Part shown: piece by piece, positions 40,753-51,048 of the stretch
How the letters are laid out: the number at the start of each line of letters is the position of its first letter
How positions within the stretch are numbered: the stretch's first letter is position 1
NCBI GenBank assembly: GCA_007280515.1
Contig: QYPL01000018.1
Coordinates: 1 to 64,000 of the forward strand
Reading direction: 5' to 3'
From: Sediminibacterium sp.
GTDB lineage: Bacteria; Bacteroidota; Bacteroidia; Chitinophagales; Chitinophagaceae
Length of the DNA: 64,000 nt
Notes under the pieces: generated by a model
Told to the model about the DNA's origin: nothing
Database searches by the model: none
Seen by the model: only the letters and a program-made list of their open reading frames with translations
Made by a program: the position numbers and the translations under genes

Positions 40753-43089
40753 ATGTACACTATGACTTGGCTTCAATTAGGAAAGAACATTGTAAAGTAT
40801 AAAGTAGCAGCTTTAACTTTTTTAGCATTGAGTACAGTTGTCATGGGCTATTTTGCTATTCAAGTAAAGCTCAGCTATGAGTTTACAAAAGCCATTCCTG
40901 AGGACAATCCCAAATATGTTATCTATCAAGATTTTGTAAAAAAGTTTGGCGTCGATGGCACTACGATGGTAGTGGGGTTTCAGACCGATTCTTTTTTTAC
41001 TACAAACATATTTAATCAAGTAGCCGATTTACAAAAAGATATCAAAACCATACCGGGTGTTATTGAGGTAGTAAGTGTACCTAGCGCCTATACCATTGTT
41101 AAAGACAGTATAGCTAGTGAATTTATACCCCATAAAATTTTTAATGCGCCCTATACATCTGACAGTGCTTTAGTAGCGGATAAAGCTATTTTAGAGAACC
41201 TTCCTTTTTATAAAAATTTAATGTATAACCCTAATAGCCATGCTTATATAATGGCTATTAGTTTCATACCTGATTCTATTAATAGCGCAGCGCGTTCGGC
41301 TATTATTAAAAATTTACAAACAAAGTTAAAAGTATTTGCTGCCAATACAGCAATAGACTTGCACATTAGCGGACTTCCTTATATACGCACCATATTAGCA
41401 GATAGAATTAAAAAAGAAATGCTATGGTTTTTAATAGGGTCCTTGTTGTTATCGGCCGTTACATTATTTTTATTTTTTAGATCTATTTCAGCCACCTTGC
41501 TTAGCTTGTCTGTGGTAATGATGGGGGTGATTTGGAGTTTTGGAACCATGGTTTTGTTAGGTCAAAAAATTACTTTACTTACTGCACTTATTCCACCATT
41601 GATTGTGGTAATAGGTATTCCTAATTGCATTTATTTTTTAAACAAATACCATACTTCCTATAAAGCAACCAATCATAAGCAAGAAGCCATTGAACAAATG
41701 GTAGGCAGAATGGGCATTGTTACCTTATTTTGTAATATTACAGCAGCCATTGGTTTTTTTGTTTTTGCCTTTACTAAAAGCCCTTTATTAAAAGAGTTTG
41801 GTTGGGTATCTGGATTAAATATCATGGCCTTGTTTTTAATTAGTTTATTATTTATACCCCCTGTACTCACTTATTTACCGCCGCCTACTGCAAAACATGT
41901 AAGATATTTAGAAAATAAATTTTTAGAAAGGGTATTGATTAAAATTGAAAGGTGGACATTTCAGCATACTAAATGGGTCTTTACCATTACCAGCGTATTA
42001 GTTTTAGTATCTATCATGGGCTTGATGCGTATTAAGAAGGAAGCCTTTATTGTGGATGACCTTCCTAAAAAAGATACTTTATATACCGATTTAAAATGGT
42101 TTGAAAAGCAAGCAGGTGGTGTAATGCCTTTGGAAATTGTTATTGATACCAAGAAAAAAAATGGATTAGTGCGCTCTATTAAACCACTAGAAGCTATAGA
42201 TGAGTTGCATCAGTATTTAATGGCGCAACCCGAGCTCGGGAAACCATTGGGTTTATTAGAGGGTATGAAGTTTGCAAAACAAGCTTTTTATGATGGCGAC
42301 TCGAACGCCTATTCAGTGCCCACTGGAACAGAAATGGCTTTTATGGCCCCTTATTTAAAAACAGATTCTCAAAGAGCGAACAATACTAAAGGTGCTAGTC
42401 CTACTCAACTCTTATCTAAATTTATTGATTCAGCTAAAAGAGAAACAAGGGTGAGTGTGAATATGAAAGATATTGGCAGCGCTCAGTTACCCTTGTTTTT
42501 ACATAAACTTGATAGTGTTACCACCGCTATTTTTGATACAAGTAAGTACAAGGTAGAAATAACAGGTAGTAGTGTCACTTTTTTAGAAGGAAGTAATTTT
42601 ATTGTAAGAGGATTAGGTGAATCTATATTTTGGGCTTTTTTATTAATTGCTATTTGTATGATTTTCTTATTCAGGTCCTTTCCAATACTAATGTGTTCTT
42701 TACTACCTAATGTTGTGCCCTTACTTATAACAGCTGGCTTAATGGGCTGGGTGGGTATTTCTTTAAAGCCTTCCACTGTACTAGTATTTAGTGTAGCGCT
42801 TGGAATAGCCATTGATGTGACTATTCGTTTTTTAGTAAACTATAAACAGGAACTTCCACGTTTAAATAATAATGTACATGAAACACTGATACAAACCATT
42901 AAGCATACCGGTATTAGTATTATTTATACCTCTTTAGTACTGGTGGCAGGTTTTGTTATTTTTTGTTTTAGCGACTTTGGAGGTACCAAGGCTTTAGGAT
43001 GGCTTACTTCACTCACCCTAGTAGTAAGTACTTTTACGAATTTAATATTGTTACCTGCTTTGATAAAAACTTTTATAAAGCAGCGTTAA
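40753..43089 (+). CDS. MMPL/RND-superfamily membrane exporter
   Basis: A 778-residue transporter with the RND layout: one N-terminal helix, a periplasmic loop (about 35-220), five helices ('MLWFLIGSLLLSAVTLFLFF' onward), a repeat of the same order with a second loop (about 430-610), and a final five-helix bundle. 'VALGIAIDVTIRFLVNYKQEL' is the conserved helix segment with the proton-relay Asp. No membrane-fusion or outer-membrane partner lies beside it, so it is more like the lipid or hopanoid MMPL exporters than a tripartite drug pump. A second ATG nine bases into the gene is an equally good start. Confidence 0.88.
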   Translation: MYTMTWLQLGKNIVKYKVAALTFLALSTVVMGYFAIQVKLSYEFTKAIPEDNPKYVIYQDFVKKFGVDGTTMVVGFQTDSFFTTNIFNQVADLQKDIKTIPGVIEVVSVPSAYTIVKDSIASEFIPHKIFNAPYTSDSALVADKAILENLPFYKNLMYNPNSHAYIMAISFIPDSINSAARSAIIKNLQTKLKVFAANTAIDLHISGLPYIRTILADRIKKEMLWFLIGSLLLSAVTLFLFFRSISATLLSLSVVMMGVIWSFGTMVLLGQKITLLTALIPPLIVVIGIPNCIYFLNKYHTSYKATNHKQEAIEQMVGRMGIVTLFCNITAAIGFFVFAFTKSPLLKEFGWVSGLNIMALFLISLLFIPPVLTYLPPPTAKHVRYLENKFLERVLIKIERWTFQHTKWVFTITSVLVLVSIMGLMRIKKEAFIVDDLPKKDTLYTDLKWFEKQAGGVMPLEIVIDTKKKNGLVRSIKPLEAIDELHQYLMAQPELGKPLGLLEGMKFAKQAFYDGDSNAYSVPTGTEMAFMAPYLKTDSQRANNTKGASPTQLLSKFIDSAKRETRVSVNMKDIGSAQLPLFLHKLDSVTTAIFDTSKYKVEITGSSVTFLEGSNFIVRGLGESIFWAFLLIAICMIFLFRSFPILMCSLLPNVVPLLITAGLMGWVGISLKPSTVLVFSVALGIAIDVTIRFLVNYKQELPRLNNNVHETLIQTIKHTGISIIYTSLVLVAGFVIFCFSDFGGTKALGWLTSLTLVVSTFTNLILLPALIKTFIKQR

Positions 43090-43092
43090 TAT

Positions 43093-44229
43093 TTATTGTA
43101 AAATAGAGGCTAAGGTTTCTTGAAGGGCAGCGCCTCTTAGGTCTGTGGCTATTACCTTTCCAGTAGGATCTAATAAAACATTAAAAGGGATACCTTCTAT
43201 TTGATAAGCGCTCACCACAATACTTTCCCATTTTTTGAGATCGCTAATATGTTGCCAACTTAATTTATCATCTTGAATGGCTTCTAGCCAGCTTGCTTTA
43301 TCATCATCTAAAGAAACACCTAATACGGTGAAATTCTTTTTCTTATATTTTTCATAAGCCACTACAACATTGGGGTTCTCGCCTCTACAAGGGCCACACC
43401 AACTAGCCCAAAAATCAATAAGTACATATTTGCCTCTTAAACTAGTGAGTGAAATTATTTTTCCATTGGCATCAGGCAAGGCAATTTCAGGGGCCATGCT
43501 TCCAACCGTAATAGCCGTAGTTTTTAAATTGGCTTGTACTTGTGTGCTTAATAAATTCGCAAATTGTGTAAGTGGTTCTGCTTTCAATTTTTCTGCAGCA
43601 GCCTTTGCCAAAGCCAATACCTGCGCCGATTCCATGGATCTTAGGCTAAGCCCTAGGGTATAGTAAACAAAAGCGGGGCTAGTAGAAGTACTAATAATAT
43701 TTTCAACTAATTTATTAATATCGTTTATTTTACTGACGCGTTGTTTTTGTAAAAAGAAGATGATGCTATCTTTTCCATTTTGTTTTTGTAAAGCATCTAA
43801 ATTATAAATGGTTGACATTAAAGAAGAATCCCTTTTGCGGTATTCTATTAAAAAATTAATTAAGGCTTGGCTGGTTGCAGAACCTTTAATGGTATAAGAT
43901 TGGTAATTATTGGCATCTGCATTAATTTGAATATTCTCTTTATCATTAATAAATAGTATTTCCATTTCCTTTTCAGTCGCAATACGATAAATGCCTTCTT
44001 GTTTTGCAATAAATTGAAATGAATATTTGCCTTCTTCATTTAAAGTAATAGAATCCATGGTAATAATAGGTAGTCCACCATAGGGTACTTCTTGCAATAA
44101 TAATTTTTCTTTAGCAGCATGCTGTATAGTACCTGAGATAGTATAATTTTTTTCACCTGAACTGTTTTTACAGCCTGTGAAAATGATCATCATTAAAGTT
44201 ACAGCAGCTAATAGGTTTTTAATATTCAT
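43093..44229 (-). CDS. TlpA/ResA-like thioredoxin lipoprotein with DUF4369
   Basis: A 378-residue lipoprotein (lipobox 'IFTGC', Cys20). Residues about 28-120 form a DUF4369 domain ('YTISGTIQHAAKEKLLLQEV'). A helical linker follows, then a thioredoxin-like domain from about 240 with 'YVLIDFWASWCGPCRGENPN', whose CxxC is intact, and 'IPFNVLLDPTGKVIA' with the cis-proline. It likely reduces periplasmic disulfides, as in cytochrome maturation. It converges with the MMPL gene with three bases between. Confidence 0.92.
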   Translation of the reverse strand: MNIKNLLAAVTLMMIIFTGCKNSSGEKNYTISGTIQHAAKEKLLLQEVPYGGLPIITMDSITLNEEGKYSFQFIAKQEGIYRIATEKEMEILFINDKENIQINADANNYQSYTIKGSATSQALINFLIEYRKRDSSLMSTIYNLDALQKQNGKDSIIFFLQKQRVSKINDINKLVENIISTSTSPAFVYYTLGLSLRSMESAQVLALAKAAAEKLKAEPLTQFANLLSTQVQANLKTTAITVGSMAPEIALPDANGKIISLTSLRGKYVLIDFWASWCGPCRGENPNVVVAYEKYKKKNFTVLGVSLDDDKASWLEAIQDDKLSWQHISDLKKWESIVVSAYQIEGIPFNVLLDPTGKVIATDLRGAALQETLASILQ

Positions 44230-44238
44230 AGCACGAAA

Positions 44239-45681
44239 TTAAGCCAATTTTTGTTCTAATAAACTAGCGGTCATTTTAGGGTCGGCCTTACCCTTACTTA
44301 TTTTCTTCACTTCTCCTACAAACACACCTAAAAGTCCTTTTTTTCCTTTTTTATAGGCTGCCACTTTTTCGGGATGCTTGACTAAAACTTCATCAATCCA
44401 TTTTTCTATATCGTCCGTAGAGCCTGTTTGTAATAAATTATTGATGGTGGCATAGGCCATAGGAGAGCCCGGACGCGCCATCATTTCTTTTAATACCCTA
44501 GTGCTTGCCACTGAAAAACTTAATTGATTCTTTTCCACTAATTCTACCAATTCTACTAAATAGGGTATAAAGCTACTGAGTTGTTGAAAACTAAGACTGC
44601 CTTCATTGACGACAGCTCTAATGGGGCCAATCATCCAATTAGCAATGGCTTTGTAATGTTTGCATGCAGCCGCCCATTGTATATAAAAATCGGCCTCTTC
44701 TTTATCTTCTACTAATTGATTAATAGCATAGTCCGATAAATCATATTGTATTTTCCACTGTTTTTTTAAAGTAGCAGGAAGGGTAGGTAATTTATTTTTT
44801 ATAGTTTCAATAAAAGCCTCTGTTAAATGGAAGGGTGCTAAATCTGGGTCGGGAAAATACCTATAATCATTAGCATCTTCTTTGTCTCGAATAGAAAAGG
44901 TTGTATCGTTACTTGCGTCAAAACTTCTTGTTTGTTGTATAATGGCACCGCCTGTTTCAGTTATTTGAATAAGTCGTTCAATTTCAAATTCAATAGCCTT
45001 TTTAATATTACGAATAGAATTTAAATTTTTAACTTCTACTCTAGTACCTAATCTAGTGGCACCTTTTAAGCGAATAGAAATATTGGCGTCACATCTTAAA
45101 CTACCTTCTTCCATATTGCCATCGCAAATTCCTATCCAACGTACAAGTTTTCTTACTTCTGTTACAAATAAAAAGGCTTCTTCTGCAGAATGTATACAAG
45201 GCTCAGTGACCATTTCAATTAAAGGGGTGCCTGCGCGGTTTAAATCGATAAGGGTATCAGTTGCAGAAAGATCATGTATGCTTTTACCAGCATCTTCTTC
45301 TAAATGAATTCTATTGAGTTGTACTATTTTTTCTGCATCAGGTAATTGGATGGCAATGCTACCGCCCAGGCAAATAGGAGTGGTATGTTGTGATACTTGA
45401 TAACCTTTAGGTAAATCGGGGTAGAAATAATTTTTGCGTGCAAAATAATTATCCTGGGCAATCTTGGATCCGCAGATCAGTCCCATACGAATGGCATATT
45501 CAATGGCCTTGGCATTGGTCTTGGGTAAGGTGCCGGGATGCCCCATGGTGATAGGGCTTATATGGGTATTAGGCTCCGCTCCAAAGGAAGTAGCATCTCC
45601 ACAAAACAATTTGCTTTTAGTTGCTAATTGTGCATGAATTTCTAAACCAATAACTGCCTCGTATTTTTGCCCCTCTATCAT
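44239..45681 (-). CDS. gatB: Asp-tRNA(Asn)/Glu-tRNA(Gln) amidotransferase subunit B
   Basis: Subunit of the GatCAB amidotransferase that turns misacylated Glu-tRNA(Gln) or Asp-tRNA(Asn) into the correct species; 480 residues. 'EAVIGLEIHAQLATKSKLFC' is the standard start, with 'KNYFYPDLPKGYQVSQHTTP', 'LEEDAGKSIHDL' and 'DLNRAGTPLIEMV'. The YqeY-like tail domain ends it. gatA and gatC are not in the window. A perfect -7 element ends five bases before the ATG. Confidence 0.96.
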   Translation of the reverse strand: MIEGQKYEAVIGLEIHAQLATKSKLFCGDATSFGAEPNTHISPITMGHPGTLPKTNAKAIEYAIRMGLICGSKIAQDNYFARKNYFYPDLPKGYQVSQHTTPICLGGSIAIQLPDAEKIVQLNRIHLEEDAGKSIHDLSATDTLIDLNRAGTPLIEMVTEPCIHSAEEAFLFVTEVRKLVRWIGICDGNMEEGSLRCDANISIRLKGATRLGTRVEVKNLNSIRNIKKAIEFEIERLIQITETGGAIIQQTRSFDASNDTTFSIRDKEDANDYRYFPDPDLAPFHLTEAFIETIKNKLPTLPATLKKQWKIQYDLSDYAINQLVEDKEEADFYIQWAAACKHYKAIANWMIGPIRAVVNEGSLSFQQLSSFIPYLVELVELVEKNQLSFSVASTRVLKEMMARPGSPMAYATINNLLQTGSTDDIEKWIDEVLVKHPEKVAAYKKGKKGLLGVFVGEVKKISKGKADPKMTASLLEQKLA

Positions 45682-45685
45682 GGAG

Positions 45686-45693
45686 CAAAAGTA
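45686..45693 (-). promoter_or_regulatory. Promoter -7 element of gatB
   Basis: TACTTTTG on the minus strand, a perfect TAnnTTTG, ends four bases before the gatB ATG, so the predicted transcript begins at the start codon. No -33 box is evident. Confidence 0.45.
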
Positions 45694-45706
45694 CTAATTT
45701 AAAAGG

Positions 45707-47086
45707 CTATAAATCGGCTGTTTTTAGTTTTTTAGGCAGCTTTACCACAATGGTTTTAAGCTCTTTATTTCTTTTTACTTGAAAAGTAAAACTAGTCCCT
45801 TCTTTCGCTTCTTTAATGAGAGGCTTTAAGGCGTCTACTTCTTTAATCTTTTGATCATTCACTTGCACTATAATATCATTTTCTAATAATCCACTTTTAG
45901 CAGCGGGTGAATTTTCAGCTACGTTGGTAATTTTAACGCCATCAGCTGTTTCAGTGTCTTCAATACTAATACCCAACTTTGGTTTATTCTCAAAGCCAGG
46001 TATGGTCATACCTTCCATGCCTGGAAAATTAGGTATAGCAAAGCTAAAACCTCTTGGACTTGGTTGATATTTTCTTGTATTAGGATCAAGATATAGTTTT
46101 GGATAGGCATCAAAACTAGGTCCACCTTTTTCATTGGGATTGCTAAAATTATAATACTGCATGGTGTTTTTATTCTTCGCTAAACTTACCAATTGGGTAC
46201 TTGTTTTTCCGTTTCTGATATAACTAATAGTTACTTTATCTTCTGGTTTAGATTTTCCAATGGCATCGTATAATGAAGCGGGGCCATCAATTTTGATATC
46301 ATTTACCTTGGTGATAATATCTCCTTGTTTCAAGCCTGCTATAGCTGCTGGACTTTCATCACTTACTTGATTCACTTTAGCACCTTGTTCTGTTTCTTCG
46401 GTAACAACCCCTAAAAAAGCTTCATTTGTTTTTGCTTGATTAGGAACCACCCTATCAAAATTATCTTCTCCATCTTCATTAATTATTATATCATCGCTTA
46501 ATTCAAGACCCTTACTTAAGTCTTGACCGCCAAGGGGTTTGCCATCTACTAATATTCTAGGCTTCTTCGTTTCTAAATTTCCAAGACCATTTAAGTTCTT
46601 ATCTAATTTTTTTAAAATAATTCGATTATTACCTTTTCCTTCCATACTTAAGCGAGGATCATTCTCGTCCACTTCTTTTCCGTTAATAGTTACTTTATTA
46701 CCATCTACTATCACCGTCATATTTACATCCACCTCTTTTTTTAATTTAGTGGAATCTTTAGATGAATCTTTTGTCCCCTCTTTTTTTGCATTCTTTTTAC
46801 TGATTATCTCTATCACACCATTAGCTGCCTTCTCACCATATTTTTTTGTAGCCATGGCGCCTTTTAATACACTTACGCTTTCTATATCAGAAGGTGCGAT
46901 GTCACTAATGCTTGTTACCATTTTTCCATCTAGTATGTATAAAGGAGTTTTACCCTCTTTGCCAATGACTAGTGCAGGCGCATTGTTTTTTGGATTTTTT
47001 TTCGTGATGATGACTTCACTTGTTTGTGCCCATGCAAAATGAAATGTAAAGCTTACTAATAATAAAGAGACTAGAATTTTTTTCAT
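45707..47086 (-). CDS. Exported protein with TonB-plug-like domain and two PDZ domains
   Basis: A 459-residue exported protein; the signal peptide ends 'FHFAWAQ'. Residues about 30-100 look like the plug domain of TonB-dependent receptors ('PLYILDGKMVTSISDIAPSD' followed by 'IESVSVLKGAMATKKYGEKA'). A charged linker follows. Two PDZ domains are at about 218-305 ('FLGVVTEETEQGAKVNQVSD' to 'AAIAGLKQGDIITKVND') and 365-450 ('PKLGISIEDTETADGVKITN' to 'PAAKSGLLENDIIVQVND'). No protease domain or beta-barrel is present. It may be a periplasmic adaptor that recognises C-termini. The function is unknown. Confidence 0.82.
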   Translation of the reverse strand: MKKILVSLLLVSFTFHFAWAQTSEVIITKKNPKNNAPALVIGKEGKTPLYILDGKMVTSISDIAPSDIESVSVLKGAMATKKYGEKAANGVIEIISKKNAKKEGTKDSSKDSTKLKKEVDVNMTVIVDGNKVTINGKEVDENDPRLSMEGKGNNRIILKKLDKNLNGLGNLETKKPRILVDGKPLGGQDLSKGLELSDDIIINEDGEDNFDRVVPNQAKTNEAFLGVVTEETEQGAKVNQVSDESPAAIAGLKQGDIITKVNDIKIDGPASLYDAIGKSKPEDKVTISYIRNGKTSTQLVSLAKNKNTMQYYNFSNPNEKGGPSFDAYPKLYLDPNTRKYQPSPRGFSFAIPNFPGMEGMTIPGFENKPKLGISIEDTETADGVKITNVAENSPAAKSGLLENDIIVQVNDQKIKEVDALKPLIKEAKEGTSFTFQVKRNKELKTIVVKLPKKLKTADL

Positions 47087-47258
47087 GACCGTTAATTGAA
47101 TAATTCGTTAATTATAAAATTGAAGTACTATATATAGTTTACTTATATAATTAGCGTACTCAAAATTGAAATTCAAAAATAGGAAAAAATGTTTACTACG
47201 AAAATATTCGCAAGTTTAATTTTGTTAAAGTTGTAAATAATTGATTATCAAATATTTA

Positions 47259-49946
47259 CTAACCTAGAGATGTTTTCACTACCTCAATTACTTTATTAAG
47301 TTGACTAGCATCTTGACCACCTGCAGTAGCCAACGTTTTTTGGCCACCACCACCACCTTTAATAAGGGGAGCAATTTTTTCTTTAATAATTTGAGTGGCA
47401 GGCATAGTAGCGCTTAATGATTCACTAATAGAAACTGCAACAGCTGCTTTGCCATCGATGGCGGCTACTAGTATAATACAATGATTATTTTGAGTAAGTC
47501 CCAAGGCTACTGCTAATTTTTTTAAATTATCGGTGCTTGATAATACTATTTGCTTACCTAAAAATGCAGTTCCATTAATGGTTTCAAATTGGCTAGCATA
47601 TTGAGTGGTTAATTCATTGACAAGTAATGCTTCCTGACTTTCTAATTTTTTAGAGAGTTCTTTTTGAATTGATTGCAAAGAAGCAATCGTATCATTTAAA
47701 ATAGATACTGATGAATTTTCATTCCACTCAGGTGCTTTAAATGGAGCAGTTATTTTTACCGCAAGTAATGCACAAGCCTCAGTTAGTTGTACTATTTGTT
47801 TATGCAATTTTTCATTTACTTCTGTAATATGTTTTGCAGCTGCATCTCCAACCACTGCCTCAATTCTTCTTACACCAGCAGCAACAGAGGCTTCGGCTTT
47901 TAAGATAAAATGTCCTATTTCTCCTGTATGTCCCACATGGGTACCACCACATAATTCAATAGAATAAGCAGGGTCCATTATAACCACGCGTACTTTGTCT
48001 CCATATTTTTCTCCAAACAAAGCCATCGCACCCAATCCAATGGCCTCTTGTTTATTCATCTCTTTTATAACTACCGGAATATTTTCTTTGATTTTAGCAT
48101 TCACCATTGCTTCTACTTGGTTCATTTCTTCTGCAGTCATTTTAGCGAAATGAGAAAAGTCAAATCTTAGTTGTTCGGTATTAACTAAACTTCCTTTCTG
48201 TGCCACATGCTTGCCTAGTATATTTCTTAAAGCAGCATGAAGTAAGTGTGTTGCAGAATGGTGTAATGTAGTTGCTTTTCTGGCCGGTGCATTAACAGTT
48301 GCTTTTACAGTATTAGAAATTACTGGTGGCAAGCTATCTGTGAAATGTATAAATAAATTATTTTCTTTTTTAGTATCTGTTACTTCAATAATAGTACCAT
48401 CTTCAAATTGGAAGTTACCTATATCACCTATTTGTCCGCCACTTTCTGCATAAAAAGGCGTTTCAGCTAAAACCCATTGATAGGCTTCTTTTCCTTTGGC
48501 TTTTACATTTCTATATTTTATAATAGTAGCAGTAGTTTCTCTTTGTGTATAACCCACAAAATTAGTTTCCTTGTCAGGGTTTACTTGTATCCAATCTCCT
48601 GTATCAATCGCAGTAGCCGCACGGCTTCTGTTTTTTTGTTGCTGCATTTCTTTTTCAAATCCAGGCTCATCTACTTGTAAATCATTTTCTGATGCAATTA
48701 ACCTAGTTAAATCAACAGGAAAACCGAAAGTGTCAAATAATTCAAAAACTAATTTTCCTTCAATGGTTGAATTTTTCGGATGCGTACTAATAATATCATC
48801 TATACGCTTTAATCCCTTTTCTAAAGTGCGTAAGAAACCTTCCTCTTCTTCTTTCACTACCTTAGTTACAAATTCAAGTTGTCCTGTTAATTCAGGAAAT
48901 ACATTTTCAAATTGTTTTGCCAAATGAGGCATTAACTGATGTAGTAAGGGATGCTTATAATCTAAATATGAATAATAATACCTTACCGCTCTTCTTAAAA
49001 TACGACGAATTACATAACCAGCACCAGTGTTGGCGGGTAGTTGACCATCGGCAATAGTGAAGGCAATGGCGCGAATATGATCTGCAATAACTCTAAAGGC
49101 AACGGCTTCTTTGGTATCGCTATAATCGTATTTTTTATGGGTGATTTTTTCAACTACTTCAATGGTGCCTGTGAATACATCTGTATCGTAGTTACTTTTT
49201 TTATTTTGAATCACACGCACTAGTCTTTCAAAACCCATGCCGGTATCGACATGTTTATTAGGAAGCGGTTCTAAACTGCCATCTTTTTTTCTATTATATT
49301 GTATAAATACATTGTTCCAAATTTCAATGACTTGAGGATGGTCTTTATTAACTAAATCACGGCCTGGTATTTTAGCAATCTCTTCTTCTGATCGCATGTC
49401 TACATGTATTTCACTACATGGGCCACAAGGCCCAGTATCTCCCATCTCCCAGAAATTATCTTTTTTATTACCGTATATAATTTTATCTTCTGCGACCCAT
49501 TTTTTCCAATGCATTAATGCTACACTAGAAGGGGGTAAGTTTTCAGAGGCATCTCCTTCAAAAACACTCACATATAATTTAGCAGGATCAATCCCATATA
49601 CCTTTGTTAATAATTCCCAACTCCATTCAATAGCTTCTCCTTTAAAATAATCGCCAAAGCTCCAGTTGCCCAACATTTCAAACATAGTATGGTGATAGGT
49701 GTCAACACCCACTTCTTCTAAGTCGTTATGCTTACCACTTACGCGTAAACATTTTTGTGTATCGGCAATTCTTTTATGGCTAGGTACTTGGTTGCCTAAA
49801 AAAAAGTCTTTGAACTGGTTCATTCCTGCATTGGTGAAAAGTAAGCTAGGGTCGTTCTTTACGACAATAGGTGCGGATGGAACGATGGCATGCCCTTTAG
49901 ATGCGAAAAAATCTAAAAATTGTTGTCTTATTTCAGGGCTGGTCAT
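47259..49946 (-). CDS. alaS: Alanine--tRNA ligase
   Basis: Full-length alanyl-tRNA synthetase, 895 residues. The aminoacylation domain begins 'IRQQFLDFFASKGHAIVPSA' with 'FTNAGMNQFKDFFLG'. The editing domain has 'LHHSATHLLHAALR' and 'ELCGGTHVGHTGEIG', which supply the zinc ligands. The C-Ala domain ends with 'IKGGGGGQKTLATAGGQD'. A near-perfect promoter element (TAGCTTTT) lies upstream in the region shared with the divergent M23 gene. Confidence 0.97.
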   Translation of the reverse strand: MTSPEIRQQFLDFFASKGHAIVPSAPIVVKNDPSLLFTNAGMNQFKDFFLGNQVPSHKRIADTQKCLRVSGKHNDLEEVGVDTYHHTMFEMLGNWSFGDYFKGEAIEWSWELLTKVYGIDPAKLYVSVFEGDASENLPPSSVALMHWKKWVAEDKIIYGNKKDNFWEMGDTGPCGPCSEIHVDMRSEEEIAKIPGRDLVNKDHPQVIEIWNNVFIQYNRKKDGSLEPLPNKHVDTGMGFERLVRVIQNKKSNYDTDVFTGTIEVVEKITHKKYDYSDTKEAVAFRVIADHIRAIAFTIADGQLPANTGAGYVIRRILRRAVRYYYSYLDYKHPLLHQLMPHLAKQFENVFPELTGQLEFVTKVVKEEEEGFLRTLEKGLKRIDDIISTHPKNSTIEGKLVFELFDTFGFPVDLTRLIASENDLQVDEPGFEKEMQQQKNRSRAATAIDTGDWIQVNPDKETNFVGYTQRETTATIIKYRNVKAKGKEAYQWVLAETPFYAESGGQIGDIGNFQFEDGTIIEVTDTKKENNLFIHFTDSLPPVISNTVKATVNAPARKATTLHHSATHLLHAALRNILGKHVAQKGSLVNTEQLRFDFSHFAKMTAEEMNQVEAMVNAKIKENIPVVIKEMNKQEAIGLGAMALFGEKYGDKVRVVIMDPAYSIELCGGTHVGHTGEIGHFILKAEASVAAGVRRIEAVVGDAAAKHITEVNEKLHKQIVQLTEACALLAVKITAPFKAPEWNENSSVSILNDTIASLQSIQKELSKKLESQEALLVNELTTQYASQFETINGTAFLGKQIVLSSTDNLKKLAVALGLTQNNHCIILVAAIDGKAAVAVSISESLSATMPATQIIKEKIAPLIKGGGGGQKTLATAGGQDASQLNKVIEVVKTSLG

Positions 49947-49983
49947 GATTCGCTTAATTTTAGGCTGTATTGGTCTTAAAAGC

Positions 49984-49991
49984 TATATTTG
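49984..49991 (+). promoter_or_regulatory. Promoter -7 element of the M23 peptidase gene
   Basis: TATATTTG, a perfect TAnnTTTG, 82 bases before the ATG at 50073, leaving a 5' leader of about 75 bases. Confidence 0.5.
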
Positions 49992-50072
49992 TTATGCTTT
50001 TTTATTGTCCTCAAAGGTAAGGAATTGAGGCTTTTTTATGGCCTAATTAGACAAAAAAATGGCTTATTTCAA

Positions 50073-51044
50073 ATGAAGAAAATAAAATACTTCTTTAATA
50101 CCCATACCCTTCGATTTGAAAAAGTGGAAGTGCCCCTTCGAGTGCGCCTGCTCCAGCTTTTTGGCTTTGTAGCAGCCTCCATCGTAACAGGTGTTATTAT
50201 TGTAATTGTGATGTTCCAATATATTGACTCTCCTAAAGAAAAGTTATTGCGTCAACAAAATGAAATGTATAAAGAGAATTACAGCGTTTTGTCGGCCGAG
50301 TTAAAACAATTACAATTACAAATGTCAGAACTAGAAAGTAGAGACAATGAAGTGTATCGATCCATTTTTGAATCTAGTCCTATTCCAGATAGTGCTAGGG
50401 TGAAAGAAATGGAGTCCAAAAAAGAAGTACGTTTATTACAAAGTTTTTCTAATAATGAATTACTAGAAAGTATGACCAGTCAGTTGAATAATTTAAGTTT
50501 AAGAATGGCTTATCAAACTACTTCGTTTGCTGAGATAGGTTCGATGGTCAAGAATAAAGAAAAATTATTAAAAGCCATTCCTTCTATTCAACCTGTAAGT
50601 AATAAAAACTTAAATAGAATCGCAGGAAGTTTTGGTTATAGAATAGACCCAATATATAAAGACTATCATTTTCATCAGGGTCTAGATTTTACAGCACCAT
50701 CGGGTACGCCTATTTATGCAACCGCAGATGGAGTAGTGCAGGCAGCAGGTTTCAGTACCGATGGCTATGGTAATAAAGTAGTAATTAATCATGGCTTTGG
50801 TTATCAAACATTGTATGGACATATGGTGCGTGTTAAAGCCAAGGTGGGACAGTCTGTGAAAAGAGGTGAAGTCATTGGCTATATTGGTAGTACAGGAAAA
50901 AGTACGGGGCCGCACTGTCATTATGAAGTGATTAAAAGAAATATTAAAGTAGACCCTGTATATTATTTCTATAACGACTTAACACCTGCGCAATTTGATC
51001 GATTATTGAAAACAGCAGCGAATAATAAACAAAGTCTAGACTAA
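50073..51044 (+). CDS. M23-family metallopeptidase (LytM-type)
   Basis: Membrane-anchored peptidoglycan endopeptidase or division/elongation regulator of about 323 residues. A transmembrane helix ('LLQLFGFVAASIVTGVIIVI') is followed by a coiled coil (about 60-100) and a LytM domain with zinc ligands in 'YHFHQGLDFTAPSG' and 'GPHCHYEV', all present, so it should be active. The ATG at 50073 is used; the open frame upstream is not homologous. A small membrane protein gene follows after four bases. Confidence 0.92.
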   Translation: MKKIKYFFNTHTLRFEKVEVPLRVRLLQLFGFVAASIVTGVIIVIVMFQYIDSPKEKLLRQQNEMYKENYSVLSAELKQLQLQMSELESRDNEVYRSIFESSPIPDSARVKEMESKKEVRLLQSFSNNELLESMTSQLNNLSLRMAYQTTSFAEIGSMVKNKEKLLKAIPSIQPVSNKNLNRIAGSFGYRIDPIYKDYHFHQGLDFTAPSGTPIYATADGVVQAAGFSTDGYGNKVVINHGFGYQTLYGHMVRVKAKVGQSVKRGEVIGYIGSTGKSTGPHCHYEVIKRNIKVDPVYYFYNDLTPAQFDRLLKTAANNKQSLD

Positions 51045-51048
51045 TTAT

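Noticed and set aside
46539..47042. A 167-codon forward frame opposite the plug-PDZ gene
   Set aside because: It is antisense to a well-supported exported protein with domain signatures and has no recognisable motif or promoter.
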